64,000 nt of DNA from Membranipora membranacea (lineage: Eukaryota; Bryozoa; Gymnolaemata; Cheilostomatida; Membraniporidae), in NCBI GenBank assembly GCA_914767715.1, contig OU612075.1, positions 17,050,001 through 17,114,000 on the forward strand, in the 5' to 3' direction. This document shows positions 43,401 through 53,315 of the stretch, piece after piece. The notes under the pieces are model-generated. The model was not told the origin of the DNA and made no database searches. It was given only the letters and a program-made list of their open reading frames with translations. The stretch's first letter is position 1. Every line of letters begins with the position of its first letter. The translations under genes were made by a program, and so were the position numbers.

Positions 43401-46400
43401 TGGAGGACCCGCAGGTCCTGTATGACCAGCAGGTCCAGCAGGTCCAGAAGGCCCAGTGAGACCTTGAACTCTGTTGAACCAGTCTGGTACTGAGTTACCA
43501 CCAGATATCACTTCTCTTCTCTCGTTCCTGTGTCTAGGTCTCTGTTCAGCATTTTGATCTCTCCAAACCTGCTTTATAAAACAATATGACTTCTTTATGA
43601 TAATGGTATAAGTTACGTATTTTTTTTTAAATTTTCAGCCATAATTTCAGCCATTATAGACAGTTTTCTGAGCTTGAATTTTAGACTATGTTTTTAGTTG
43701 TCCTCTCTCCATTTAGGTACTCTTTAACCCACGCAGCCTAGGAAAAAGAGCTGAAATTTGACGTATCTTGAAAACCGTTTATGATAGGATGAAATATAAG
43801 CTTAAAATCAAGCTAGAAAACTGTCTGTTAACCCTCTGAGTGTGTTCAATCAATTTTTTTATATGGAAACTAGTCCCTATACAAAGACTTCTCACCTTGT
43901 GTTTACAAGTTACGATTTGCTCTCTAAGAACCTTGATCTCAGTATCTAAATTCTCCTGCTTATCAAGCATGTGGTAACCATAGAAACAAGAAACAGCAGT
44001 AAAGACAATGACATACGCAACCAAAAATACCACCGTAGCTGACAAGCAGCGATCTGATTTGTGGGTGACTTTCTCCATTGCCGTTGTGTACAGGAGTGAT
44101 GTTCCGTATCTATAAATACAACTATCAGCCAGGGTGACATGCAGCGTGAGAAGAGACAGGTGGTTCAGATGAGCCGATCAATTTAATTCTCCGTCGATGA
44201 GGACATTGTGTTGGCAATATTGTAGATTAGTATTCACAAAAACTGTGATACATTTTTTGCTGGTATTCGCACATTTTAGATGTTCCACCATTTTATTGTT
44301 ACATGTGGGAAGTTCCATATTTTGGATATTCTTGAATGATACTACTATTAATGAATTCCAGCAGCTGCCGAATGGGCATAATTATATTATTGCCCTTGTT
44401 ATAGGTTCAAGGTGTAAGACTCACTACAAGGGGTCCCAGCAATGGGCCATATAAGGCCAATAACCCTAACACGTATGCTGTGTTGCTTAGGCTGGCGATA
44501 GTGGAATGAACTGTGCTGTGTGATGAGAGACCACACAACTGAGTAGTGAATAGCGGGCCTGCTAATTCGTGCCATCAACCCATTCTTTTTTCGGGATGAT
44601 GAGATGGTGCAATGGGTTAGTCCGCTTGCTATTCACTGCCCAGTTTAGTGCCGCAGGAGCTGTGGGTTCAAGCCCCACTGGGGAAGCTTTCAAGGTTGAT
44701 TATTCCAGCCCAAAGCACCTATATTTCTTGTTTAAAAACCTCACACAATAATGCTGTAAAGTGCGCATATTCAGCTACTACACATCATGTCTATCTGCAA
44801 TGTTTCGTTTGGCTATATTTCTGGTAGGCCCCTATGCGTTGGAGATGCTACGATCTCACTCACCTAGGAGGCTGTAAACCAAACCTCAAATATGAGAATA
44901 TGGTCTGCTCTGGCTTTAAAAATGCATGGAGTAAGACGTCAGAAAGCAGGGAATGGATTCTCCTCGAGGAACAACCATACTTGACCTCACAAATTGCAGA
45001 TAAATTTGAGCTTAATAATAATTAGACTAGAGAGATGTTCTGAATCATTATTTTTATTCTCATCTTATTTAGTATTATTTGGTACAGATCACACATTGCA
45101 GTGGCTGATGGTTTTTGTAAGGAGGACAATAGTCGATGTTATCTTCACCATCACAATCAGCTGTGGCATGGTATAAAACCTGACCGTACCATTTTGTAGG
45201 GCTAGATTTACTTCGGATCGAGTCGGGCTTTGAATCAATGCAGACATATTCCATTCTGTAATTGTCCGATGTGACTGAGGCAGCGGACATAAGATAACCA
45301 ACATACTCGACATCCCAGCCATCAGGACAGCGTGACTTTGCTGGTATTATCATCTTAGATGGGCGTTGAGTTGCCTCGCAGGTTACACATGGCAGGTGTT
45401 GGCTATGTGGTAAAGCTTTGTTACCACCATTTAACTCGTTGACACTAACACTTACTGGCCTTAATTCATTGAAAATAGCGTTGATTCCAGCTATAGAGGG
45501 TGCAAGATCAGGATCTGTAGGTAGACATTGGAAGTTGCTTCCCCCTCCCACCGAGAACACATCAGGTCCTGTCATCTGTCCTCTGTAGATCATCTTTGAC
45601 TTCTCAGGGCAAGTCTTACTTTCCCATCTTGTGAATATTGCTCCTCCGAATACTGGTAAACTTGCTGACAGGCGCTTTTGCTCTATCAAATAAAAGAAGA
45701 TAAAAACTCTGTTAGCTACCTTCTGTGCAATCACGGTTAGATCAAACATAATAAGTGATGAGTTTTTGGTCCTTTGATAAATTGAAATAACTTTCCAAAG
45801 GTGAAATGCTTTAATGGTTGGCTAGAATCGTTACCCGTACCGTGATTAACCACTTCAGCGACTGTTTTGTTGATGAGCTTTTCTACAGCAGGAAGTGAGA
45901 AGGCATCTCTCCCATCTCGCCCGTCCTTCCCCTGAAAGTAGAGAGATATGATACAGTGAACCTTACTGTGAAATCATCTATCTCAGTCCAAACACACTAA
46001 TTGACTCAGTAAGGGATTATATATACTGGCTATTCTGTTTTTACCCCACACAATGATATGTTCCATAACATATGACCTAACCATGTACATAAATGCAGTA
46101 TCCCTGAAAAGTCAAATGGTTTTTTGAAGCAGTCCCCAACTGCTCCTATGTTATGCAAAGAAAAATAAAGACACACTGATATTCACAGTCGCATCCCCCT
46201 GTCAATTTGACGAGCAGACCTTTGCTGCTCTTCATCATTGTCGCTAGCATAACATATTCAGATTCAGGTGATGAATTCCCCAGGCAATATCCAAAATCAG
46301 TACTCAAGGTGAAGTTTAGATGAACTTTGGTTGAATTTGCCTGTATTTCAGTCAGGTAACTCCCATTCTACTGGGATAATGGCCGCCTGGGGGAGAGTAA

Positions 46401-49400
46401 CTCCTAAAGCAGTCACGTTGATCTATCTTCAGTCCTAATCTCCCTGCTGCCCTTGACCAATTCGTTACACGAACTTGAAGCAGTATATGCGTCTGCTATG
46501 TGACAGGATAACAACTTACCGGAGGTCCTGCAGGCCCGGCGGGGCCTTGAACTTTGTTGAATCAGTCGGGTACTGAATTACCAACAGATATCACTTCTCT
46601 TCTTTCATTCCTGTGTATAGGTCGTTGAGCAGCAGTTTGGTCTCTTCAAGCCTGCTTTTAAGAGAAAATTTGACAGAGATTTGACAATAGAATATTATAT
46701 TGCATGAGGCGTATCTCGATGGTCAAGGCACGAGTGTTTAATGCGTGGTCCCGTGTTAGACTTCCGGGGTCGCAATCGGGTAAGGAAGAGCATCCAGCCA
46801 CAATAGCTCCTGTGCTGCTAACAACTCCTTATGTCATGTAACCAGGGTGGTTCTATGCAACTCCTTAATACCCTCTGAAGAAAGATTCATGCATTTCCTC
46901 ACAGGGTAGTGAATAGTAGAAAGCTAACCACAACCCTATCTACTGGTAAAAGGTGGAGTGTAAGCCCATGAGATAAGATACACATTATTTTCATTTCGTT
47001 GACAATTCATCCTAAATATTTTAGCCATTAATAACCCTCAGAATGTGTTAAATCATATGTTATATGGAAAATAATTCTCAAGACCAAGAGTGACTCCTCA
47101 CCTTGAGTTTACAAGTTTCAATCTGCTCTCTAAGATCCTTGACCTCAGTTTCTAAACTCTCCTGCTTATCAAACAAGGGGTAACCATAGAAACAAGCAAC
47201 AGCAGTAAAGACAATGACATACACAACCAAAAATATCACCGTAGCTGTCAGACAGCGATCTGATTTGTGGGTGACTTTCTCCATCGCTGTTGTGTACAGG
47301 AGTGATGTTCCATATCTATAAATACAACTATCAGCCAGAGCAACATGCAATGTGAGACCATTGAAATTTAACGCCAAGGTGTTCATTGCGTTAGGCATGT
47401 TATAGATACCTTTTCTTTTCAAGAATTGCTGCGAGACATTTTGTACCTGTATACTCGCTCATAACATCTTCTAGATGTGACCCTAGCAAGTTTCACATGG
47501 GGAACACCAATCTACCATGTGCTAATCCCCTGTATTCCATCGATTATTTTGGATTGGTTTTTGAAGGATATTATCAAAGAATTCCCTCATCCACCGTACA
47601 GTGACAACATTTATATTTGGCCCTTGTTAGGTTTTAGCCCCATGGTCTTGCTCAAAGACTTCTTGACGTAATGCGGTGCAGGGTGCATATTCACCTGCTA
47701 AATATCTTACATTTTACTCAATATCGAGCTTCATCGTATGACCATGTTTCTGGTAGGCCGCTATGAGCAGGAGATGCTATAATCTCACTCTCCCAGAAGG
47801 CTGCATGTCGCTACCTTAAATATGAGAATTAAGTGTCACTTATGGATTGCCGTATAGAGTGAAACGTCAGAATGCAGGAGAAGGATTCTCCTCACTGAAC
47901 AACCATGATTGACCTCACAAATGGAAGATCGCTATGAACTAAACAATAATGAGACTACAGAGATAGAATATATTTATACAATGTATTTAGAATCGAATGT
48001 ACTTAGATCACTTTATCAAGTATTACTTGGTACAAATCACACACTGCAGTGGCTGATGGTTTTTGTAAGGAGGGCAATAGTCGATTTTATCTTCACCATC
48101 ACAATCAGCAGTGGCATGGTATAAAACCTGACCGTACCATTTTGTAGGGCTTGATTTACTTCGGATTGAGTCTGGCTTTGAATCAATGCAGACATATTCC
48201 ATTCTGTAATCCTTTGAATAGGTGGTTGCAGCGGACATAAGATAACCAACATATTCAACTTCCCAGCCATCAGGACAGCGTGACGTTGCTGGTATTATCA
48301 TCTTTGATGGTCGTTGAGTTGCCTCACAGGTCACACATGGCAGGTGTTGGCTATGCGGTAGAGCTTGACTACCTTGGTTTGTCTCAATGACACTAACACT
48401 CACTGGCCTTAACTGATTGGAAATAGCATTGATTCCAGCTAGAGGGGGTGCAAGGTCAGGATCTGCTGGTAGACATTGGAAGTTGCTTCCCCCTCCCACT
48501 GAGTTGACATCAGGTCCTGTCATCTGTCCTCTGTAGATCATCTTTGACTTCTCAGGGCAAGTCTTCCTTCCCCATCTTGTGAAAATCGCTCCTCCGAATA
48601 CTGGTAAACTTGCTGATAAGCGCTTTTGCTCTATATAAAATAGAAGATGAAAATTAAGAACTCTTGAACGGCAGGGCTGGGCGCTCTCGGGTGCTCGGAC
48701 CGACGCTTGCGCGCACGCATGGACGCACGCATGGGCGCACGCATGGGCGCACGCATGGGCGCACGCATGGGCGCACGCATGGGCGCACGCATGGGCGCAC
48801 GCATGGGCGCACGCATGGGCGCACGCATGGGCGCACGCATGGGCGCACGCATGGGCGCACGCATGGGCGCACGCATGGGCGCACGCATGGGCGCACGCAT
48901 GGGCGGCCGTGGCTTTCGGCGGCGCTGGCCTCGCGGCCGGCGCGGCCTTTGTTCGTCCTTAACGCACGACACAGAACTGGCGCGGATACCGGGAACACGA
49001 CTGTCTAATTAAAACAAAGCATCGCGATGGTCGCCGGGCTGTGTTGACGCGATGTGATTTCTGCCCAGTGCTTGTTCTAGCTTCAGGCCGTGTTCAAACA
49101 CCTATCCCTGTAAGGGGCACATATTCAGCTACTTCACGTATACTGCTCGTGTTTGTGCGACAGCCAATTGTAGAGTTTTCAGTAGCTTGCTGCCAGGTTT
49201 ACAGGTGATACCCGACCTCCTAGGAAGTGGTGTATAGCAAATTTAAGTGTAAAGTTGGGTCAAAATAATAATGGATACAAAGTATGGACATTCTTCATTA
49301 GATCTATGGCTCGGACTTAAAATCATTAACAGTTGAAATAGGGTGATACGGCTAACTCGACCTAACATGATAGATTGCTTCTAAGCTAGGATGAATGAGT

Positions 49401-52400
49401 ACTAGACTAGGGAGACGAGCACTAGACTCAGGAGATGAGAACTAGACCAGTGGGCAAGAACTATACTAGGGGGACGAGAACTAGACTAGGGGGTCGAAAG
49501 CTAGACTAGGGGGACAAACACTTGACTGGGGTGGACGAGCACTAGACTGGGGTGGACGATTTCGGCAGATGCCATATTGAAACGTATTCACTTATTTTTG
49601 AAAAGAATTCACTTTTCATGAGAAAAGAATGACATTCAAAAGCACAGCCAGTCAGGAAAGTGATAGCAGTTAACCATTAAGACATAGTAGACTCCGTGAC
49701 TCTGCTGACTATTCAATATGACCAATAAATGAAAATTTCAATATGGTATGAATATTTGTTTATTTAATTCTTGTAAATCTGCCAATACTTACTTTTTGTT
49801 TTACAGGATATCAAGTTGACCTCCACCAACGACGACCAGTACTTTGTATTCGAAGACTATCTATTTATGGTAAAATAACAGCTACAATCTAGTTTGAGTT
49901 CCCTTATTTTTGTTCGTATTAACCATAGGACCTGTGTGTCAACCAATTTCATTCCATATTAGAAACCTAGCTGTGCCTTGCCGTTCATGTAGCGCTTTTA
50001 AACAGAAGGTAAACTGGTGCCTTAGCCTTACCACACAAAAATTATGGGTTGCTGGCGCATATTAGCAATCCCGCTTTTCACTACTCCGAGTCATGCACTC
50101 GGGTCGATGCCGCCATATTCTGATAAGAACAACATCACTATTACAGGTTTTACTGCCCTTCTCAAGAGACACCCAGCTGCTCGAGTTATGTAAGACTAGT
50201 ATAAGTACGCCAGCTAAGTCATTCATACGAGGCAAGCTTGGTATGCCAGAGTATAGTGTTATATATCCTCCTAATGGTATCATACCATTCTATGGCTTCT
50301 CAATGCTTGGTGAGTAGAAGTAAGATGCTCACTCATTGTGGGTTCTGATATTAAAGTGTTCAGGAAAGCAAAAAACAATCACTGACCACTGTTCTTATCA
50401 AAGTAATCTCATAGCAATAAAAAAAAATTACTTGCACAAAGACTTTATTGAAAGATGTAACCGATGTCCAAGTGCAAAGAGTATGTTATCTCCCCTGTTA
50501 CAGATAAAAACTAAAATATCTTTGTCTAGTCTACCTTGGACCAATACTGTTTTGTGATCATTTCTGGTGTAAGTATAGCACCCTGGTAACTTTTCTACGC
50601 AAGCCATGGCTAGGCTTACTGTCATACTGTTAGTGGAGCATCGTTTTAGTGTTAATCTGTAACATGAGAGATATTATACTGTAGACCCTACTAGACCCTG
50701 GGTTTTTGCACTTTGAAATCGGTTACATCATTCGCTTCTCGGCCTATTGGCTAAGATCAAAGTGTCACTGCCAATGGCCTCACCTCTAGGATGCATTCTA
50801 GTTTACTAGGATGTATCACACTCTACGAGGACTCCGGGCAACTTGCGTCCCTCTTTAGGGGCAGCCCACCCTCTGTTTTGTCATAAACAGGGTTACATTA
50901 TTCAATAGTGCCCTTGTGCGCGTAAATCTAGTTATTATTTTTTGTGCATTGTCATGAGATTGTTTCAATATGAACAGTGGTTTCTTTTTGCTTTATTAAA
51001 TACTTTAATACAAAGGTCAGAAGTCTGACTTGGAAATCTTACCAAGTACAGTGGGGAGGTCTGAAGAGTTTGCAACACTTGTGTGACTTGTGTATGAAAT
51101 TAGAGATGGTTGGAAAATACCGTGAAAGTTATTGCCTGGATTAAGCTTTATGAGAAGTGATTCTTTGCAGAATTGTTTGTAGCTGACACCAGTTTTGAAA
51201 AAAACAACACATGTTTCCATCTTGTCTCTATTTTATTCTAGTGGCACCTCTATGTTACATATACAATGATCTACATACGCTGTATTACGTATTCAGGGAA
51301 TTATACCTGCGATACTTCCACAAACTCCACATTATATCATCGGATAAACAGGTAAGTAAAAATATGCTAATCTATCTGTATGGTATCCCAGAATGCTAAA
51401 CACATCAGTGTATCTGGAAGCCTAGAGTATGAGGACTCCAGCTTAACTAACCCTTTCCTTTGCCTTCGTGGTATCTGAGTTTCATTGCTTTTAATTCATC
51501 TCTATGTATTTGTGTCGAAGCAATGATTGGTATTATATCGCTTTTTAATGTTTTTAATATTGTATTTGTGTCTTATTGTTAATTTCACAGTTCAAACCTC
51601 CCAAATAATTGACATTGAGTCGCAGTGAACTCTGAAAGTTCATTTTGGGGCAAAAGGAGGGCAGGGTAGTAAAATAAGCGTCAACTTCTGCAAGATATCG
51701 GAACCCAAATTGTTCTAAGGATAGAACTACATGCTGACCCTTACTCATTTTTTGCTGTATTTTGTAGAGTATTTTGGGGTTGGCGACTTTGTTTGAATCT
51801 CTACTACAGACACAAGAACCTCAGCTATACTTCCATATGAAGTGTCATGACATTCATCCGTGAGTCTTTAATTCAATTTGATTAATTAATTCATTTTGAT
51901 ATCATCGGTTACACATAGTTTCAACACTACAGTGAAACTGTTGAGCAGCTACTAGTCTATACAATTATCCGTGAGTTTTTAATTTAATTTATCTAATGAA
52001 TTAATTTTGATATCTCTTTCCACTCTGACTTTCAACATTTACAACGCCAGGGTTGCGCAGCGATTAGTCATACAATTTAATGAACTTGCTGTCTCTAATT
52101 GTTTTCAATGTGACTTTATTCCCTGATAGAATAGTGCATGATTTACGCTGTAGCAGTGCCAGGCCAGTTATATTTTGCCCAGATAAAGCACGAAAATTTC
52201 GCTGCCCTTGATTGGACTTTCCGATCAATTTTCTGGCCACCCATGTGTGTGATGTGATAAATATACTGGTACATAGTGTACTTCTTGTAACTGCTGTCCA
52301 CACTGTACAAACTCTGTTTAACTGTAGACTGAGAGTTGTGTTCAAGTGGTTGATGAGAGCTTTTTCGGGATATCTGTCCAGTAAAGAGATCTTGTTACTC

Positions 52401-53315
52401 TGGGATAAGATCTTAGCCTATGATTCGTTAGAGATTTTACCAGGTGAGAAAGTCTCTAAATATTTCTTTACTTTTCGTAAAAATGCCCAATCAAAGAATA
52501 ACTTGGTGTTTTATGTTGAATACTTGTTTGGTAAAGCTTCAATACTGTTATTTCACAAGGAAAAAATCATGAAAGCCCATTAAGCTTTGATTAAATTGTG
52601 GCCATATCGTGTATTAACTAATGTTCAATTTAATTTGCTATTATGTAGATGACTAGGTTCAAAACAAGACAGAATCCTGAAAATGTATGAGTGGAATAAT
52701 TTTTACTATTTTTCTTCAGACCCAAATTTAATCACTTTCTCTCATGAGATTTTAAAAACTGCTATATTCAACTTTGTTCCATTTTAGTTTTGGCAGTTGC
52801 AATATTTTCGTTTCGAAAGCTGAATCTCCTGCAAGTGAAAACGCAGAGCCAAGCGGAGGTAAGTTATACTCAGACAAGAGTACCTTGTTCTAAATGTTAT
52901 TTGTTAAATATTTGGTATGATTATGTGGAAGGTGATAGAGAGAATTGTTTCTGATGACTGATTAGTAAGAATAGCTGTGTCGGATGCTGAACACTCAGCA
53001 CTTGATAACTTTAGGCCCTCTGGTTGGTCTGGCTTTTATAGAGCTGATTGATCTGATACTGGTCATCATAAGTTGTACTTGTCTACTTATTGAACCACAG
53101 TTTATAAAGAGGACAACTCTGGCATTTAAACTTATTACCCACACGCCCTCAGCTAGCAGATGAGCTTAGAATGTATGATTTTCGCCCAGTATACAGTTTG
53201 ATGACATTTTTTATTGTTTTTCTAGCAGTCTGTATTTTATTTACAGGCCGTTCTGGCTGATCTTACTACTGTTAAGGTGGTACCACTTCTGCAACTCAGC
53301 CTTTTCTCTAAATAG
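36519..53315 (+). CDS. TBC1D19: TBC1 domain family member 19, 15 coding exons
   Basis: TBC-fold protein of the Rab-GAP superfamily, 523 residues (human about 526). Exons: 36519-36617, 36938-37010, 37290-37417, 39358-39496, 39933-40081, 40706-40817, 41310-41422, 41954-42028, 49807-49869, 50147-50309, 51242-51351, 51768-51859, 52328-52443, 52788-52858 and 53247-53315; all phases match. Diagnostic stretches are WEKRIAKSLNTMCTEL, RPVYGPKDFLEVLIN, GLPSGLRAPMW (start of the TBC domain, about 250), YFVFEDYL, SFIRGKLGMPEY and FKWLMRAFSGYL. The IxxDxxR arginine finger and YxQ glutamine finger of active TBC GAPs are not visible: IDLLYYK and PFYGFSM occupy those places. By this reasoning GAP activity would be atypical or absent, as also appears for the vertebrate orthologue. 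Intron 8 (42029-49806) contains the antisense collagen array. Confidence 0.96.
37993..38181. mobile_element. Palindromic MITE, about 190 bp, with roughly 65-bp inverted repeats
   Basis: The left arm begins CCAAAGACCAAAGCATGTTA and includes GATAAAGTTGTGTCAGATTT. The right arm is its near-complete reverse complement. A spacer of about 55 bp separates the arms. It lies in TBC1D19 intron 3. No coding content. Confidence 0.75.
38325..39235. repeat. Degenerate tandem duplication, unit about 460 bp
   Basis: Unit 1 (about 38325-38782) and unit 2 (about 38783-39235) share ordered landmarks: GTTTCAGTTTCC-like starts, TAGTCAATNCC, AAATGGAGTAAACATTCAT against AATGAGTAAGCATTCAT, AAGAGGTGT-like blocks, CTGGACAACCT and GGCCAACATG. 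It lies in TBC1D19 intron 3. The open frames within it differ between units, so it is probably noncoding. Confidence 0.6.
39484..39635 (+). repeat. Minisatellite built from a TBC1D19 exon end and its splice donor
   Basis: Seven units of 18-20 bp of the form ACCATGGAGCTCGGTAAGTA start at 39484, 39523, 39541, 39560, 39580, 39598 and 39617. The first unit spans the real end of exon 4 (39496) and its donor. Extra GTAAGT donors occur at 39554 and 39573 and GTAAGA at 39611. Confidence 0.8.
40391..40471. repeat. (GATT)n microsatellite
   Basis: About 18 GATT units in TBC1D19 intron 5, led by GATCGATTGATC. Confidence 0.95.
41700..41790 (-). repeat. tRNA-like sequence, probable SINE head
   Basis: On the minus strand TAGCTCAGTATGG (A box) is followed about 48 bases later by GAGTTCGAATCC (B box), the spacing and consensus of an internal RNA polymerase III promoter. 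Acceptor-stem pairing is poor, so this is more likely a tRNA-derived SINE or tRNA relic than a functional tRNA. It lies in TBC1D19 intron 7. Confidence 0.6.
41941..41953. promoter_or_regulatory. Dual-use site: TBC1D19 exon 8 acceptor tract and antisense AATAAA
   Basis: TTTATTTATTTAG is the pyrimidine tract and AG of the TBC1D19 exon 8 acceptor. Read on the minus strand it gives AATAAATAAA about 90 bases after the stop of collagen copy 1, a good polyadenylation signal position. The dual role is inferred. Confidence 0.5.
42036..44078 (-). CDS. Short-chain collagen C4-like transmembrane protein, copy 1 (intact)
   Basis: Four exons in transcript order: 43896-44078, 43401-43568, about 42796/42802-42892, and 42036-42643, joining to about 349-351 residues. 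Exon 1 encodes a short cytoplasmic tail and one membrane span (about 11-35) in type II orientation, then a heptad-like stretch (LDTEIKVLREQIV) suited to trimerisation. Exon 2 plus exon 3 give about ten Gly-X-Y triplets ending GKDGRDGRD. Exon 4 encodes the cysteine-rich C-terminal domain with LPCVTC, RCPDGWDVEYVGYLM, YVCIDSKPDS, CPPY and the terminal CVICTK, the signature of proteins annotated short-chain collagen C4 in sponges, cnidarians, molluscs and lancelets. The exon 3 donor is ambiguous by 6 bases (GTACGG or GTAACG). The gene lies antisense in TBC1D19 intron 8; its stop is 7 bases from the exon 8 donor. Confidence 0.88.
44595..44695 (+). repeat. tRNA-like sequence, probable SINE head
   Basis: GATGGTGCAATGGGTTAGTC resembles an A box and D arm, and GTGGGTTCAAGCCCCAC is a perfect T arm (5-bp stem, loop TTCAAGC) containing the B box. 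The counterpart of this stretch beside copy 2 (near 47640) lacks it, so it inserted after the array duplicated. Confidence 0.6.
45075..47284 (-). pseudogene. Short-chain collagen C4-like, copy 2, with two nonsense codons in the collagen exon
   Basis: The same four-exon layout as copy 1: exon 1 47102-47284, exon 2 46520-46651, exon 3 about 45835/45841-45931, exon 4 45075-45682. Exons 1, 3 and 4 are open and highly similar to copy 1; exon 3 and the adjoining intron are almost identical. Exon 2 is in phase 0 at both ends but has TGA at both Trp positions that copy 1 encodes with TGG (near its start, and in the VPDWF stretch), and fewer Gly-X-Y triplets. Either the gene is dead, or exon 2 is skipped, which would keep frame and leave a protein with almost no collagen helix. 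Intact flanking exons make recent loss or skipping both plausible. Confidence 0.75.
46690..46800 (+). repeat. Possible tRNA-derived SINE
   Basis: GTATCTCGATGGTCAAGGCA resembles a degenerate A box and GGGGTCGCAATCGGG a degenerate B box at suitable spacing. It lies in the intron of collagen copy 2 and has no counterpart in copy 1. Weak call. Confidence 0.35.
48023..48630 (-). pseudogene. Short-chain collagen C4-like, copy 3, orphan C-terminal exon
   Basis: A fully open exon 4 equivalent (stop at 48023, acceptor TATATAG next to 48630) with the same 608-base length and terminal CVICTK as copies 1 and 2. About 290 bases (roughly 48320-48614) look identical to copy 1, while the 3' part differs from both copies. 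No exon 1, 2 or 3 counterpart exists upstream: the sequence runs straight into a GC-rich minisatellite, and unit-like flanking sequence resumes only near 49100. Without a promoter or start exon it should be nonfunctional unless spliced from an unseen upstream exon. Confidence 0.8.
48660..48970. repeat. GC-rich island with 12-bp minisatellite
   Basis: Fourteen perfect units GGGCGCACGCAT (48733-48900) follow two imperfect ones, with GC-rich flanks (GGCGGCGCTGGCCTCGCGG and similar) in otherwise AT-rich DNA. Because 12 is a multiple of 3, several frames on both strands are open; these are not genes. Most of each unit alternates purine and pyrimidine. Confidence 0.9.
49390..49562. repeat. Minisatellite, unit about 20-22 bp
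   Basis: Roughly eight diverged units of the form GGGGGACGAGAACTAGACTA in TBC1D19 intron 8, just upstream of exon 9. Confidence 0.75.
50731..50766 (+). repeat. U2 snRNA 5'-end-like fragment
   Basis: TTCGCTTCTCGGCCTATTGG followed by CTAAGATCAAAGTGT matches the conserved first 33 or so bases of U2 snRNA with about three differences. The branch-site-pairing region and the rest of U2 are absent, so it is a U2 pseudogene fragment or the head of a U2-derived SINE. It lies in TBC1D19 intron 10. Confidence 0.7.
51860..52010 (+). repeat. Two-copy 111-bp duplication starting at the TBC1D19 exon 12 donor
   Basis: ATCCGTGAGT followed by TTTAATT...TAATTNATTTTGATAT occurs at the exon 12 donor (GT at 51860) and again with GT at 51971. 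The second copy recreates a consensus donor. Use of it would read through CCG TGA at once. Confidence 0.65.

Noticed and set aside
47078-47422. Upstream in-frame extension of collagen copy 2 (ATG at 47422)
   Set aside because: Copy 1 lacks a corresponding open extension, and the MEKVTHKSDRC start is shared by both copies, so the shared ATG is preferred.
48631-49012. Several overlapping open frames of about 100-114 codons on both strands (MGAR, PMRA, THGR and RPCV repeats)
   Set aside because: All are translations of the 12-bp minisatellite, whose unit length keeps every stop-free frame open.
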